From an uncultured Duncaniella sp. (lineage in GTDB: Bacteria; Bacteroidota; Bacteroidia; Bacteroidales; Muribaculaceae), in NCBI GenBank assembly GCA_910587165.1, contig CAJUKP010000010.1, positions 14,727-78,726 on the forward strand: a stretch of 64,000 bases of DNA, written 5' to 3'. The translations under genes were made by a program, and so were the position numbers. Under the pieces are notes generated by a model. The model had not been told where the DNA came from, made no database searches, and worked only from the letters and a program-made list of their open reading frames with translations. Shown piece by piece: positions 51,977 through 60,596 of the stretch (position 1 is its first letter; every line of letters starts with the position of its first letter).

Positions 51977-54898
51977 TTATTTTTTCCGCTTAGGTTGCAG
52001 ATTCAGCCGGTATTGGGCGGTAAAAAGCACATATCTTGGAAGTGCGTTTGTGTATGATATGGTACGACCTGAAGCGCTTATGGCATAATGCACATTGGAC
52101 AGTTGGTGCAGGAGGTCAAAGCCGGCCGCATTAAATACCCATCTGCTTTTCCTGGGGGTGAAGCTAACGCCTATATTGAGGATGGCATCCGTGGTGTCAA
52201 GTTCTTTTGATCCGTAGCCGTGCCTTGAGTAACAGGTGAAGTCAGCGTTGATACCAATGCCGTAGGGAAGGACGAAGCGACCCATGACCCCATAGTTGAA
52301 GTGACTTGCATTTATGCTTGTGAAATTTTCCCGTGATGAGGAAGTGTGCCGTGATACTGCCTCACCTTTGATCTCGATGTTCTGTTTGCCTATCTGCCAT
52401 TCAAGACGGAGTTTCTGGCTGATAATTGAAGTCCGTACTGTTGATCTTACAGGATCGGAGAGATCAATGCCGATCATATCGGCATAGTTGGTCAGATTTG
52501 CTGTCGATATTGATGACAGTGAAAGCATCTGACGTGGACCGAACTGCAGGTTGATCACGTTCTTGCCTTCAAGGGTGTTGTTGCCGTTGACATTGAAAGT
52601 TTTGTTGCGGCGTATGCCTGTGGCAGTGTCGTAAGTATATCCTCTCACCAATGCGTTGGTGGTCTGAGTTGCCGTTACAGAAAGGATGTTGAGAAGAGGC
52701 TTGCTATGATTGCGGTATGTCCAACGTATGTTCTCCTTATGTTCGTAAGCATTTCTCAGATCCGGGTTTCCGAGTGATATGTTCATTGGATCGGTTGAAT
52801 CAACGATGTCAGTCATGTGGAACAGATCCGGTGTCGAAGGCGTCAGGCGGTAATCTATCTCCAGTTGGTTGCGATGGCTGCTTCTGCGTTCATCACCTTT
52901 CCAGTCCCAGCTGTATGAGAAGTAAGCTCCGTAATTACCTACGGCAGTCATGAATGTGTTGTTTGAGACCGGATAATTTTTCCCTCCGCGGAAGTAATCG
53001 AGAGTACGGTTGATTATTCTGAATTTAGGGCCAATGGCACAGGTGAACTGATTTCTGTTTTCAAAACTGTGCCACCATGAGAAACGTGGTGTTATGGTGT
53101 GACGGTTTTCTCTGATGCGTGATGTAAAGCTGTTGTCAGGGTCAAAGGTGTCGATATATCCTGACGGAAGTGAACCGAACGATCCCATGTCGGCCATACG
53201 CTCAAGAGCATACATATATGAATCCTTGTCCCTGCTGGTGAAGAGATATTCATAGTTAAGAGACAGACGCCCATCTCCTATTCTCATTGTGTATTCCATC
53301 TCACCGCCAATCTTGGCAGTTCTGTTAGGGGAATTGTTGAAGTATTGCCGTCTCTTTTCCGCCGGAATTGGATTTGTGCCGAAGTTGATGTCATAGTCTT
53401 TCATGACGGTCTCTTTCCGGCTTCGGTAGTTTGTTTTCAGGGTTGCAGAGAAGTAGTCGCCCGATTTCAGCTTGTATGAGAATTGCGGTTTGAAGTCGAT
53501 TTCCCATTCTCTGCTATGGGAGTCGTTTCTTGTTATCGAGCGATTGATGAGTGTTTCAAGAAGGCCGTTTGATTCTCCTGAATACAATTCTTCTATTTTT
53601 TGGAGTGTCATTTCGGCCTGTTCTTTGCTGAAGGTGGCTGACGCTGCCGCGGATGTGTCATCATTTTCGTTGTAGGATCCGTTCAGTATGCCGCCGAACA
53701 TATATGACTGACTCATAAAGATGGCTCTGTTTCGTGTGTTGACGCTCAGATCGCGCTTCCGGTTATGTCCCGACTCGTAGTCGTAGGTGTTGCCGTTCTG
53801 AAGAAAGTTTGTCCTGTTTGTCGAAGTGATTGTTTTTTCGGATGTTTCCTCGGCATATACAGAACTGTTGATCATGACTTTGTCATCGGGATGCTGATAG
53901 TTGTAGTTCAAGGCTCCCATCTTATATTCTTTGGTGCCTGACGGGAGCATCTCGGGTGTCCAAGAGTCATTTTTACCCGGACTGCGGTTGTCATTCAGAT
54001 TATTGATATTCCCGAGGAGTGATATGCTGGTTGTGGGTGTGAACCATGAGGCGTAGAGTCGACCGAGATAACGGTTGTCTGTTCCGTAGCCCCCCTGTGC
54101 ATTTATCTGCCACCCCATATTGTATTCGCGTTTCAGTGTCACGTCCATAGTCAGTTGTTTGGGTCTTGTGCTGTCTCCGAGCCACTGTTCTTCTGGTGTA
54201 AGACCATCGTATATGGATACGTTTTTTACTGTATAGGCGGCAATGTTGTCGAGCATGAGCTGATTATTTCCGTCGAGGAATTGTTTGCCGTTGAGAAGCA
54301 GCGATTCCACCATCTCGCCATTGACGGTTATCTGGCCATTATCTTTAAGTTCTACTCCCGGGAGTTGATTGATGAGAGCATCCAGCATGGAACCTTCCGC
54401 CAATTGGAATGCATCAGCATTATACACGATTGTGTCGCCCTTGTTGTAGAATTTTATTTTTGTGGCTGTCACGGTCACTTCCCCAAGCTGTCTCGGTGTC
54501 CTTTCGAGGAGAAATACTCCGAGATTGCGCTCCGTTTCCCGTCTGCCTACGTTTTCGAGATGATGAACAATGCTTTTTGTCTGATAACCTTCACATACGA
54601 TATCAAATGAAATCAGACTGTCTTTTCTTTCTACCGGAAGAATGAACAAGGCATTCCTGATTGTTTCCTGGCCATTTCTGATAACTATCTCATGTGCCTT
54701 GAGAGAGTCAGCAGGATTTCCAATCTTGTCGAATGTGATGATTGTGGCATCCTCAAGGTCATGTTTGAGCACGTTGTCTTTGACCTTGAAAATGAGAGAT
54801 AAGGATTTTTCTGATGATGGATCGTCCTTACAAAAGGCTGTGGGCAAGGAGGCAACCATGAGTGTGATTGCCATTATCCGTTTGAAAATGTCGTTCAT
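51977..54898 (-). CDS. Outer-membrane beta-barrel protein with plug domain (TonB-dependent-receptor-like)
   Basis: This 973-residue protein has a signal peptide (about 1-23) and a CarboxypepD-like beta domain (about 33-150). A plug-like region follows (about 155-260: LGEVTVTATKIKFYNKGDT, LINQLPGVELKDNGQI, LLLNGKQF, NVSIYD). A long barrel region rich in alternating aromatic strands runs to TAQYRLNLQPKRKK. It resembles the outer-membrane beta-barrel family common in Bacteroidota rather than SusC. It ends the five-gene operon that starts with an ABC transporter and a GntR regulator, four bases after the adhesin-like gene. Substrate unknown. The last residues are basic rather than the usual aromatic end. 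Confidence 0.85.
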   Translation of the reverse strand: MNDIFKRIMAITLMVASLPTAFCKDDPSSEKSLSLIFKVKDNVLKHDLEDATIITFDKIGNPADSLKAHEIVIRNGQETIRNALFILPVERKDSLISFDIVCEGYQTKSIVHHLENVGRRETERNLGVFLLERTPRQLGEVTVTATKIKFYNKGDTIVYNADAFQLAEGSMLDALINQLPGVELKDNGQITVNGEMVESLLLNGKQFLDGNNQLMLDNIAAYTVKNVSIYDGLTPEEQWLGDSTRPKQLTMDVTLKREYNMGWQINAQGGYGTDNRYLGRLYASWFTPTTSISLLGNINNLNDNRSPGKNDSWTPEMLPSGTKEYKMGALNYNYQHPDDKVMINSSVYAEETSEKTITSTNRTNFLQNGNTYDYESGHNRKRDLSVNTRNRAIFMSQSYMFGGILNGSYNENDDTSAAASATFSKEQAEMTLQKIEELYSGESNGLLETLINRSITRNDSHSREWEIDFKPQFSYKLKSGDYFSATLKTNYRSRKETVMKDYDINFGTNPIPAEKRRQYFNNSPNRTAKIGGEMEYTMRIGDGRLSLNYEYLFTSRDKDSYMYALERMADMGSFGSLPSGYIDTFDPDNSFTSRIRENRHTITPRFSWWHSFENRNQFTCAIGPKFRIINRTLDYFRGGKNYPVSNNTFMTAVGNYGAYFSYSWDWKGDERRSSHRNQLEIDYRLTPSTPDLFHMTDIVDSTDPMNISLGNPDLRNAYEHKENIRWTYRNHSKPLLNILSVTATQTTNALVRGYTYDTATGIRRNKTFNVNGNNTLEGKNVINLQFGPRQMLSLSSISTANLTNYADMIGIDLSDPVRSTVRTSIISQKLRLEWQIGKQNIEIKGEAVSRHTSSSRENFTSINASHFNYGVMGRFVLPYGIGINADFTCYSRHGYGSKELDTTDAILNIGVSFTPRKSRWVFNAAGFDLLHQLSNVHYAISASGRTISYTNALPRYVLFTAQYRLNLQPKRKK

Positions 54899-54902
54899 GG
54901 AT

Positions 54903-55679
54903 TTATTTGATGATTGTGATAGGATTTTTTAGTCGCAGAGTGAGCTTCCCTGATCCATTCTGCACCCAACGGGCTGTATCGACGTTGGCTTCATAAAGGT
55001 TAAGCTCAGTTTTACTATCGCTTTGATTTATGAAATTCAGATAATGAATGAGAGAGGTGGAGTCGCAGCTTATTCTGGCTGAGTGACCGTTCATGTTGAT
55101 CGAGGCGTGATTGAGGTGGCATTCCGATAGTTTTATTTTTATATCTGCATCTGCAAAAATGGATATGTCACTGACATTACAGTTGTCCATCAAGAGTTTT
55201 CGCCCTCCACTGATTCTCAATGCATGAGTGTCGAGGCCGTTTATCTCCAGTTGCTCGAATGGAGATGTGATATCGGAAATGCAGGAGAACGGGAGCGAGA
55301 GTTGGATAACGGCTCTTTTCCTGACACTTATCATGGTGATTGTTTTCCCATTGGAAGATATTTGTAGCTGTAGCCGTCCCCCGGATAAGACCGGTGTGAT
55401 GAATTGGCAAAAAGCAGAGTCGACAGTGACAATAGGGGCCGGTATGGAATCATACACAGCGATCTCCAATCTCTTGAAAAGGTCAGTGAATATCAACCCG
55501 CTATCTTTTGTGGTTATTGCTATCTCCCGGATTGGAGATGAATCACCGTCTATTGCTGTTGATATGGGTACGCCAGTTTTGAGCTCCTGCTTCTTATCAA
55601 CTATAATGATAGGAAGAATGGCGGAAAGACCGATTGCCGCTATTACAAGCAGCATGATGAGGTATGATGATTTTTTCAT
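54903..55679 (-). CDS. Membrane-anchored adhesin-like protein (GIN/DUF2807-like)
   Basis: This 258-residue protein has one N-terminal membrane segment (about 5-27) and an extracytoplasmic part. That part is made of short beta-strand repeats with regularly spaced hydrophobics (QLEINGLDTHALRISGGRK, NCNVSDISIFADADIKIKL, HASINMNGHSARISCDS), suggesting a right-handed beta-helix-like fold as in the DUF2807 head-GIN domain. The assignment is by pattern, not by a signature motif. Its start overlaps the GntR stop by four bases, and the barrel gene follows by four bases. Confidence 0.6.
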   Translation of the reverse strand: MKKSSYLIMLLVIAAIGLSAILPIIIVDKKQELKTGVPISTAIDGDSSPIREIAITTKDSGLIFTDLFKRLEIAVYDSIPAPIVTVDSAFCQFITPVLSGGRLQLQISSNGKTITMISVRKRAVIQLSLPFSCISDITSPFEQLEINGLDTHALRISGGRKLLMDNCNVSDISIFADADIKIKLSECHLNHASINMNGHSARISCDSTSLIHYLNFINQSDSKTELNLYEANVDTARWVQNGSGKLTLRLKNPITIIK

Positions 55680-56053
55680 TGTCTGGAATTCTTTTCAATG
55701 TATGAAGAGTATAGTGCAGCCACTTCTTCGGGTGTGAGTCCAATTGATGCCATCCGTCCGAAGAAATATTCAGCCTCGCCGCTGAAGAAAATCTCTTTTC
55801 GTTCCCGGCATATTATCTCTATGGCACCGGGGGCTATGAAGAAACCAATGCCACGACGGTTGAAGATGATTTCCTTCATACTGAGATATTCATAGGATTT
55901 CATGACTGTGTTGGCATTGACGCCGACTGTCGCCGCATATTCTCTTACTGAAGGGATCCGGTCCCCGGGGTTGAGAGCACCGGACATCACCCGATCGCAG
56001 ATGCCGTCAGCAATCTGTATATAAATGGCTTTGTCGTTTTCTCTAAATGGCAT
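55676..56053 (-). CDS. GntR-family regulator, YtrA subfamily
   Basis: This 125-residue protein has the winged helix-turn-helix (about 8-75: IYIQIADGICDRVMSGAL, GDRIPSVREYAATVGVNANTV, YEYLSMKEIIFNRRGIGFFI) and only a short helical C-terminal dimerisation tail, which defines the YtrA type. Such regulators repress ABC transporter operons until a ligand or drug is sensed. It lies seven bases after the permease gene. The inverted repeat upstream of the operon is a candidate operator. Confidence 0.9.
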   Translation of the reverse strand: MPFRENDKAIYIQIADGICDRVMSGALNPGDRIPSVREYAATVGVNANTVMKSYEYLSMKEIIFNRRGIGFFIAPGAIEIICRERKEIFFSGEAEYFFGRMASIGLTPEEVAALYSSYIEKNSRQ

Positions 56054-56060
56054 GGCAGAG

Positions 56061-56801
56061 TCATGGATGGTTAGTGAGATCTGTTTCTTTCACCCGCATA
56101 CAGCAGAGGATGTAATTGATAAATGTGATAGCCCACATAATTATCTTTCCCCCAATTTTCTTACCGAAGGGCAGGAGGAGTGTATTTTCAGTAAATCCAA
56201 GATGGCGGAATGTCATGATCATTATAATAATGCACAATGTGGCGAGCAGAATTGTCATGACAAAGGTTTTCGGCCATGAGAACCGTGGCCATAAACTGCT
56301 TCCGAGGAGGAAAACAGACTGGATGAAGAATATGGTTGTGAGAAATGTGGGATGAAGGAGATGTGTCAGATACGTCATGAAAACGGATTTCCCGACATCT
56401 TGCATCAGGATGGAGAGTGCAGCGGATGCGAGAGCTGATGCAAATGCGGTAAGATAGCAGATGAGGACAGTTCCCGGAATGAAGAGCAACCATCGGCTCA
56501 GGAATTTCTCTAAGGATGTAGCAGGAAGCATGAGAAATAAGTGACACGTTCCTTGTGAACCAAGATCCCGGAAGGCGGTGGAGGGAAGGATTGAGGCTGC
56601 AATCATCAGCGTGATGATGTTGAACACCATGATTGATTCAGATATATGCATTGTGCTTTTCCCTGCCTGAGAGGATGCTATGAGAATGTCACCTACTGTG
56701 AGAATCAAGAACAGGCAGGTGATGAAAATGATAATGTGTCGCCAGAAGCAGGCGAGATCTCTTTTCAGCGTGAGGCTGATACGGTGGAGGTATGTTTTCA
56801 T
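56061..56801 (-). CDS. ABC transporter permease-like membrane protein
   Basis: This 246-residue protein has about six membrane segments and little charge between them. No family signature stands out, but it starts directly at the ATPase stop (ATGA overlap), which is typical of an ABC-2 permease partner. I chose the ATG at 56801 (MKTYLHRISLTLKRDLACFW). An in-frame ATG 45 bases upstream would lie within the ATPase gene. Confidence 0.75.
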   Translation of the reverse strand: MKTYLHRISLTLKRDLACFWRHIIIFITCLFLILTVGDILIASSQAGKSTMHISESIMVFNIITLMIAASILPSTAFRDLGSQGTCHLFLMLPATSLEKFLSRWLLFIPGTVLICYLTAFASALASAALSILMQDVGKSVFMTYLTHLLHPTFLTTIFFIQSVFLLGSSLWPRFSWPKTFVMTILLATLCIIIMIMTFRHLGFTENTLLLPFGKKIGGKIIMWAITFINYILCCMRVKETDLTNHP

Positions 56802-57640
56802 GATGCCGGAAATAAAGAGGCGATAGCCGATGGGTTGGCCATGCATAGATAGAAGAATGATTCGAGGTCGATACAGGTGTCGCTTTCGTTGTCGTTGGGC
56901 AATATGGCTATGTTGCCGGAGAAAACGGGCCGGCTGTAAAGAGCTTCTGAGAGTAGGGCAGGAGAGGAGGTGATAATGAATCTGAGTTTTGATATTATCT
57001 CGGAGACAGAAGTGTTTACCTGGATCCTGCCCCCGTTCATTATTATCAGATGATCAAGCAGGGGCTCGATGTCGCTTATCTGATGGGTGGAGATTACAAT
57101 GGTCCTGTTGTCGTCCGCACATGAAGCAAGGATGCTGCGGAGTGTGCTCTTGCCGGGAATGTCAAGACCGTTGGTCGGTTCATCAAGAAGCAGGAGAGAG
57201 GTGTTGCTTGCAATTGCGAAACTCAACAGGGCTTTTTTTCTCTGTCCTGTTGATATGGAGCTGAGCTTCATACGGTCATTCAGACCGAAGTCGCTGAGAT
57301 AACTGAGCATCTGCTGATGTGAGAACTTAGGGTAGAAGCCGGAGTATATTCTGATAAACTCCTTGATCGTCATGGAAGAGAACGCGGGGTTCTCGGGCAG
57401 AAAAAAGATGTCGGAAAGAACGGATGGTTTTCTTAGCCTGGTGTCGTTTCCGTCAAGCATGACACTTCCGGTTGCAGGTGTAAACAGGCCTGCGATAAGA
57501 TTGAGGAGTGTTGTCTTGCCAACACCGTTGACTCCGAGGAGTCCGTAGATGCCACCTCTTCCGATTGTCATCGAAAGATGGTCAATCACCCGGGGTTTCC
57601 GTCGTGAATAGGCGAATGACAGGTCTGAGATGCGAAGCAT
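56798..57640 (-). CDS. ABC transporter ATP-binding protein
   Basis: This 280-residue ATPase has Walker A GVNGVGKT at 36-43, signature SISTGQRKK, Walker B LLLLDEPTNGLD, and the switch His in STHQIS. The signature departs from LSGGQ, as is common in this group. A short C-terminal extension follows. It is the first gene of the operon, just after the GntR-type inverted repeat and the promoter. It probably belongs to the YtrB/BcrA-like exporter group (inference). Confidence 0.88.
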   Translation of the reverse strand: MLRISDLSFAYSRRKPRVIDHLSMTIGRGGIYGLLGVNGVGKTTLLNLIAGLFTPATGSVMLDGNDTRLRKPSVLSDIFFLPENPAFSSMTIKEFIRIYSGFYPKFSHQQMLSYLSDFGLNDRMKLSSISTGQRKKALLSFAIASNTSLLLLDEPTNGLDIPGKSTLRSILASCADDNRTIVISTHQISDIEPLLDHLIIMNGGRIQVNTSVSEIISKLRFIITSSPALLSEALYSRPVFSGNIAILPNDNESDTCIDLESFFYLCMANPSAIASLFPAS

Positions 57641-57662
57641 AGTTGAAGAATTTTGTATTTGA

Positions 57663-57688
57663 GTATTGGTGTACTATTTCACTAATAC
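57663..57688 (-). promoter_or_regulatory. Candidate GntR (YtrA-type) operator
   Basis: GTATTGGTG (57663-57671) and CACTAATAC (57680-57688) form an inverted repeat with one mismatch and an 8-base spacer. A second overlapping pair is GTGTA/TACAC. It lies between the -7 box (57693-57700) and the first start codon, covering the predicted transcription start, where a repressor would block transcription. The regulator gene is third in the operon. Confidence 0.6.
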
Positions 57689-57692
57689 ACTG

Positions 57693-57724
57693 CAAAAGTA
57701 TTTCAAATATTTCAAACTTGCAAA
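57693..57724 (-). promoter_or_regulatory. Promoter of the ABC-GntR-barrel operon
   Basis: On the minus strand TTTG (57721-57724), 20 bases, TACTTTTG (57693-57700), then CAG, is a full-consensus promoter. The start is predicted near 57688, inside the inverted repeat. Confidence 0.75.
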
Positions 57725-57739
57725 TTAAAGCTGAATTAT

Positions 57740-57770
57740 TTTGTATTTCTTCTGATATTTGCGACCTTTG
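57740..57770 (+). promoter_or_regulatory. Probable promoter of nhaD
   Basis: TTTG (57740-57743), 19 bases, GACCTTTG (57763-57770) keeps the spacing and the TTTG core but lacks the leading TA. The leader would be about 78 bases. Confidence 0.45.
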
Positions 57771-57852
57771 CATAACCAAAAATACCTTAATGAAAATGAC
57801 GCATGGGCGTCACATGAAAGAACTGTCATAATTCAACTATTTAATTCTCACA

Positions 57853-59157
57853 ATGGTCACTGCAATAGTAATCTTTTTTGTCCTGGGCTATCTGTGCATA
57901 GCGCTGGAGAGTGTGTTTAAAATCAATAAGGCAGTGCCGGCGCTGCTTATGTGTGTCGTTTGCTGGACTCTCTATGCCACGGGCTATGCTCCGGAGGCGG
58001 GTCTTGGCAATCTTGAAGTATCTGAGCAGCTTCTCGAGCACCTCGGAGACACTTGTGAGATCCTGTTTTTCCTGATGGGTGCAATGACCATCGTTGAGAT
58101 TGTCGATGCCAACGGCGGTTTTTTCTTCGTTCAGGATGCTTTGGCCACCACCAGCAAGCGTAAACTTCTATGGCGCATTACTTTCATGGCTTTCCTTCTG
58201 TCGGCTATCCTTGACAACCTTACCACCTCAATCGTAATGATCATGGTTCTCCGCAAACTTGTGGCCGATACGAACGACAGAATGATCTACGGTGGAATGA
58301 TCGTGATTGCCGCGAATGCGGGCGGAGCTTTCTCTCCGATCGGCGATGTGACAACTATCATGCTCTGGATCCGTGGGATGATCACAACCGGTGGTGTGAT
58401 CTCCATGCTCATACTTCCTTCGGTGGTATCGGTGATAGTGGCTGCTCTGTGTGCGCAGATCTATCTGAAGGGTGAACTCCGTTTGCCTGAACGCGTTCAG
58501 GAGGCTCCCGGCGCTGTCAATAATTCCGACCGTATGCTTATCCTTTGTCTCGGAGTGGGAGGTTTGATATTCGTGCCTATCTTCAGAATGCTCACCGGTC
58601 TTGCTCCGTTCATGGGCATACTGCTTGCGCTAGGTATCCTTTGGCTTGTAAGCGAGTATCGGTGTAACCGCAACGCTCTGTTTTGCGAGAATTCCAACCT
58701 GAAGGTCACCTCGCTGCTTGCCCGTATCGACATGGCCACAATATTGTTTTTCCTCGGTATTCTCATGGCTGTGGCCACACTTCAGCTCACCGGGGTGCTC
58801 AATTCATTCGGAATATGGCTCAATGAGGTTTCAAACAACAACCATTATCTCGTGACAGGTGTTATAGGTGTGGTATCCTCGATTGTCGACAATGTTCCCC
58901 TTGTGGCAGGATGTATGGATATGTATCCTATTGCGGCTTCAGGTGATTTCGGTGTCGACGGTCTGTTCTGGCAACTTCTGGCCTATTGTGCAGGTGTGGG
59001 CGGCTCCATGCTCATAATCGGTTCCGCTGCCGGCGTTGTGGTGATGGGACTGGAGAAAATCAGCTTCGGCTGGTATCTGCGCCGTTTCACCTGGATTGCA
59101 TTCGCGGGTTATATCGCGGGCATTGCCGCTTACGCTTTGGAGACCCTATTTTTATAA
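57853..59157 (+). CDS. nhaD: Na+/H+ antiporter NhaD
   Basis: This 434-residue inner-membrane protein of the ion-transporter superfamily has about eleven to twelve hydrophobic segments. Conserved stretches are FLMGAMTIVEIVDANGGF, SAILDNLTTSIVMIMVLRKL, NAGGAFSPIGDVTTIMLW and SSIVDNVPLVAGCMDMY, where Asp residues lie in the transport path. NhaD expels Na+ in exchange for protons. It complements the sodium-pumping decarboxylase upstream in the cell's sodium economy. No partner gene is coupled to it. Confidence 0.93.
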   Translation: MVTAIVIFFVLGYLCIALESVFKINKAVPALLMCVVCWTLYATGYAPEAGLGNLEVSEQLLEHLGDTCEILFFLMGAMTIVEIVDANGGFFFVQDALATTSKRKLLWRITFMAFLLSAILDNLTTSIVMIMVLRKLVADTNDRMIYGGMIVIAANAGGAFSPIGDVTTIMLWIRGMITTGGVISMLILPSVVSVIVAALCAQIYLKGELRLPERVQEAPGAVNNSDRMLILCLGVGGLIFVPIFRMLTGLAPFMGILLALGILWLVSEYRCNRNALFCENSNLKVTSLLARIDMATILFFLGILMAVATLQLTGVLNSFGIWLNEVSNNNHYLVTGVIGVVSSIVDNVPLVAGCMDMYPIAASGDFGVDGLFWQLLAYCAGVGGSMLIIGSAAGVVVMGLEKISFGWYLRRFTWIAFAGYIAGIAAYALETLFL

Positions 59158-59176
59158 TTAATACTAAAATTCTGTT

Positions 59177-59848
59177 ATGAAACGTTACCTCCCGCTTCTC
59201 TTCGCCACTTACCTGTTGATCCCCTTCACGGCCTGTACGGACAGAGAAGCGGGAGGTGGTGTGTCGCCATATACGCTTGAAGATACCGATGAGTCTCCGT
59301 TCGAGAGTGCAGACCTGAGTCTGCTCGAACTGAGGCATAGGGTGAAGCGTGTCACCAAGACAATATATTACAGTGTCATTCCGGGTGACGGTTCGGTGGA
59401 GATTGATACGGCTGCAGTGAATCGTCTGGAGACGACTGTGTATTTTGATTCTCTCGGCAATTACGTGCAACGCCGTGATGAACGGATAGAACGGGACCAA
59501 CTCGGACGGATGACACGATGGGAAGACAGGCGCCCTAATCACAGACGGCTGCACGGAGGTTTCCTGAAAGATACGTTAAGCTACAGGCACGTGTCGGAGA
59601 ATGTGGTTGAGAGTGAAGGTATGGGCGACTTTGCGGTGACGGTCTATGATGACAGTCACCGGATAGTAGGGCAGTATACAGATCCGAAGATTGATGGCGA
59701 GCATACGGCCGTTTTCAATGTATATAGAAATGAGGATGACAGGGGAAACTGGACTGAGAGGCTCTCAGTGTGGATAACCCAGACTCCCGGAGCTCGTCCA
59801 CATACGTCATACACTCTTGAACGAAGGGAAATATCGTATTATAACTGA
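59177..59848 (+). CDS. Hypothetical lipoprotein
   Basis: This 223-residue protein has the lipobox PFTAC (Cys20). The mature part is charged, with many Arg, Asp, Glu and Tyr, and looks beta-rich with pairs of strands such as RLETTVYFDSLGNYVQRRDERI and FNVYRNEDDRGNWTERLSVWI. These resemble the YD-type strands of RHS-like or MORN-like lipoproteins, but not strongly enough to assign a family. It starts 19 bases after nhaD and its stop overlaps the convergent gene by ten bases. Confidence 0.65.
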   Translation: MKRYLPLLFATYLLIPFTACTDREAGGGVSPYTLEDTDESPFESADLSLLELRHRVKRVTKTIYYSVIPGDGSVEIDTAAVNRLETTVYFDSLGNYVQRRDERIERDQLGRMTRWEDRRPNHRRLHGGFLKDTLSYRHVSENVVESEGMGDFAVTVYDDSHRIVGQYTDPKIDGEHTAVFNVYRNEDDRGNWTERLSVWITQTPGARPHTSYTLERREISYYN

Positions 59849-60252
59849 CGTAGAGGTTCGACCTTGAATATTACAGGGCGGGTTCCGTCGGGGCACGAAA
59901 GAAGCATGACTCCACCGGTGGTCTCAGCGCCGGGACATGAAGCTTCGCCGGCTATAAGGCGTCTGATGGCTTCAAATGCTTGCGGGCAGAAACCTTGCGG
60001 ACAGGTGTCACCTGGTATGAATGTATGAATGTCTCCCGTGGAGAACGCTTCGCAGCGTCCGGTCTCCGGGTCATCGAGATACAAGCTCTGAAGATCCTCG
60101 TAGCACTCGCGTCGTATCACTGTCACAGTGCATCCGCGGTCAAGCCGGCGGCCTGACCGAGATGTGGTGGCTGAAGCCTCGATGCCATTGATCCCGACTG
60201 CTCCTGCAGCAAGTGCCGCAATCTTGCAAAAATGCCTTCTGTTCATATTCAT
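59839..60252 (-). CDS. TIGR04076-family protein with a Tat-like signal
   Basis: The protein (137 residues from the ATG at 60252, or 135 from 60246) begins MNMNRRHFCKIAALAAGAVG, a twin-arginine-type signal with NRRHFCK. The mature part has the family pattern CTVTVIRRECYEDLQSLYL, CEAFSTGDIHTFIPG, CPQGFCPQAFEAIRRLI and a C-terminal strand VMLLSCPDGTRPVIFKVEPL. Several Cys are conserved in position, which may bind a metal or cofactor in the periplasm. The function is unknown. The promoter box begins five bases before the ATG. Confidence 0.78.
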   Translation of the reverse strand: MNMNRRHFCKIAALAAGAVGINGIEASATTSRSGRRLDRGCTVTVIRRECYEDLQSLYLDDPETGRCEAFSTGDIHTFIPGDTCPQGFCPQAFEAIRRLIAGEASCPGAETTGGVMLLSCPDGTRPVIFKVEPLRQL

Positions 60253-60256
60253 TATG

Positions 60257-60264
60257 CAAAGATA
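60257..60264 (-). promoter_or_regulatory. Promoter -7 box at the TIGR04076 gene start
   Basis: The minus strand reads TATCTTTG followed by CATAATG. The predicted start falls on or next to the start codon. Confidence 0.5.
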
Positions 60265-60317
60265 ACGCATTTTGGGATACAAATCGTATGTGTATAATGA
60301 AAAAAACAGGCATGGCC

Positions 60318-60349
60318 TTTGGAAAATGGGAAAAGATTTGTTAACTTTG
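60318..60349 (+). promoter_or_regulatory. Promoter of tRNA-Gly
   Basis: TTTG (60318-60321), 20 bases, TAACTTTG (60342-60349), then CAT. The start is predicted near 60355, about 18 bases before the tRNA. Confidence 0.8.
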
Positions 60350-60372
60350 CATACGAAAAAATAACAAAGCAG

Positions 60373-60445
60373 GCGGTAATAGCTCAGTTGGTAGAGCATC
60401 AGCTTCCCAAGCTGAGGGTCGCGAGTTCGAGCCTCGTTTACCGCT
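60373..60445 (+). tRNA. tRNA-Gly (anticodon CCC)
   Basis: A 73-base cloverleaf is readable by eye. The acceptor pairs GCGGTAA with TTACCGC, and the D arm is TAGCTCAGTTGGTAGAGC. The anticodon stem TCAGC/GCTGA has the loop TTCCCAA, and the T arm contains GTTCGAGCC. Discriminator U fits glycine. CCA is not encoded, so the Cca enzyme in this window would add it. The anticodon CCC reads GGG. Confidence 0.95.
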
Positions 60446-60451
60446 CAAGGT

Positions 60452-60502
60452 AATTAAGTTGCTGGTAATCAGTGTGATATCTGGTTGTCAGCAACTTTAA
60501 TT
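60452..60502 (+). terminator. Hairpin after tRNA-Gly
   Basis: AATTAAGTTGCTG pairs with CAGCAACTTTAATT (one bulged base) around a 24-base loop and is followed by ATTGTT. It probably ends the tRNA transcript. Confidence 0.5.
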
Positions 60503-60596
60503 ATTGTTAAATTAGCATCGGTTTTAGATGATTATTTCGCATATTTCACGGATTGCGTTTAATCCGGGTGAAAGGAGAAGGGGGATCGTGGTGTGG

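Noticed and set aside
60373..60445. tRNA-Gly as an attachment site of an integrated element
   Set aside because: I found no repeat of the tRNA 3' end in the window and no integrase, so only the general neighbourhood suggests variability.
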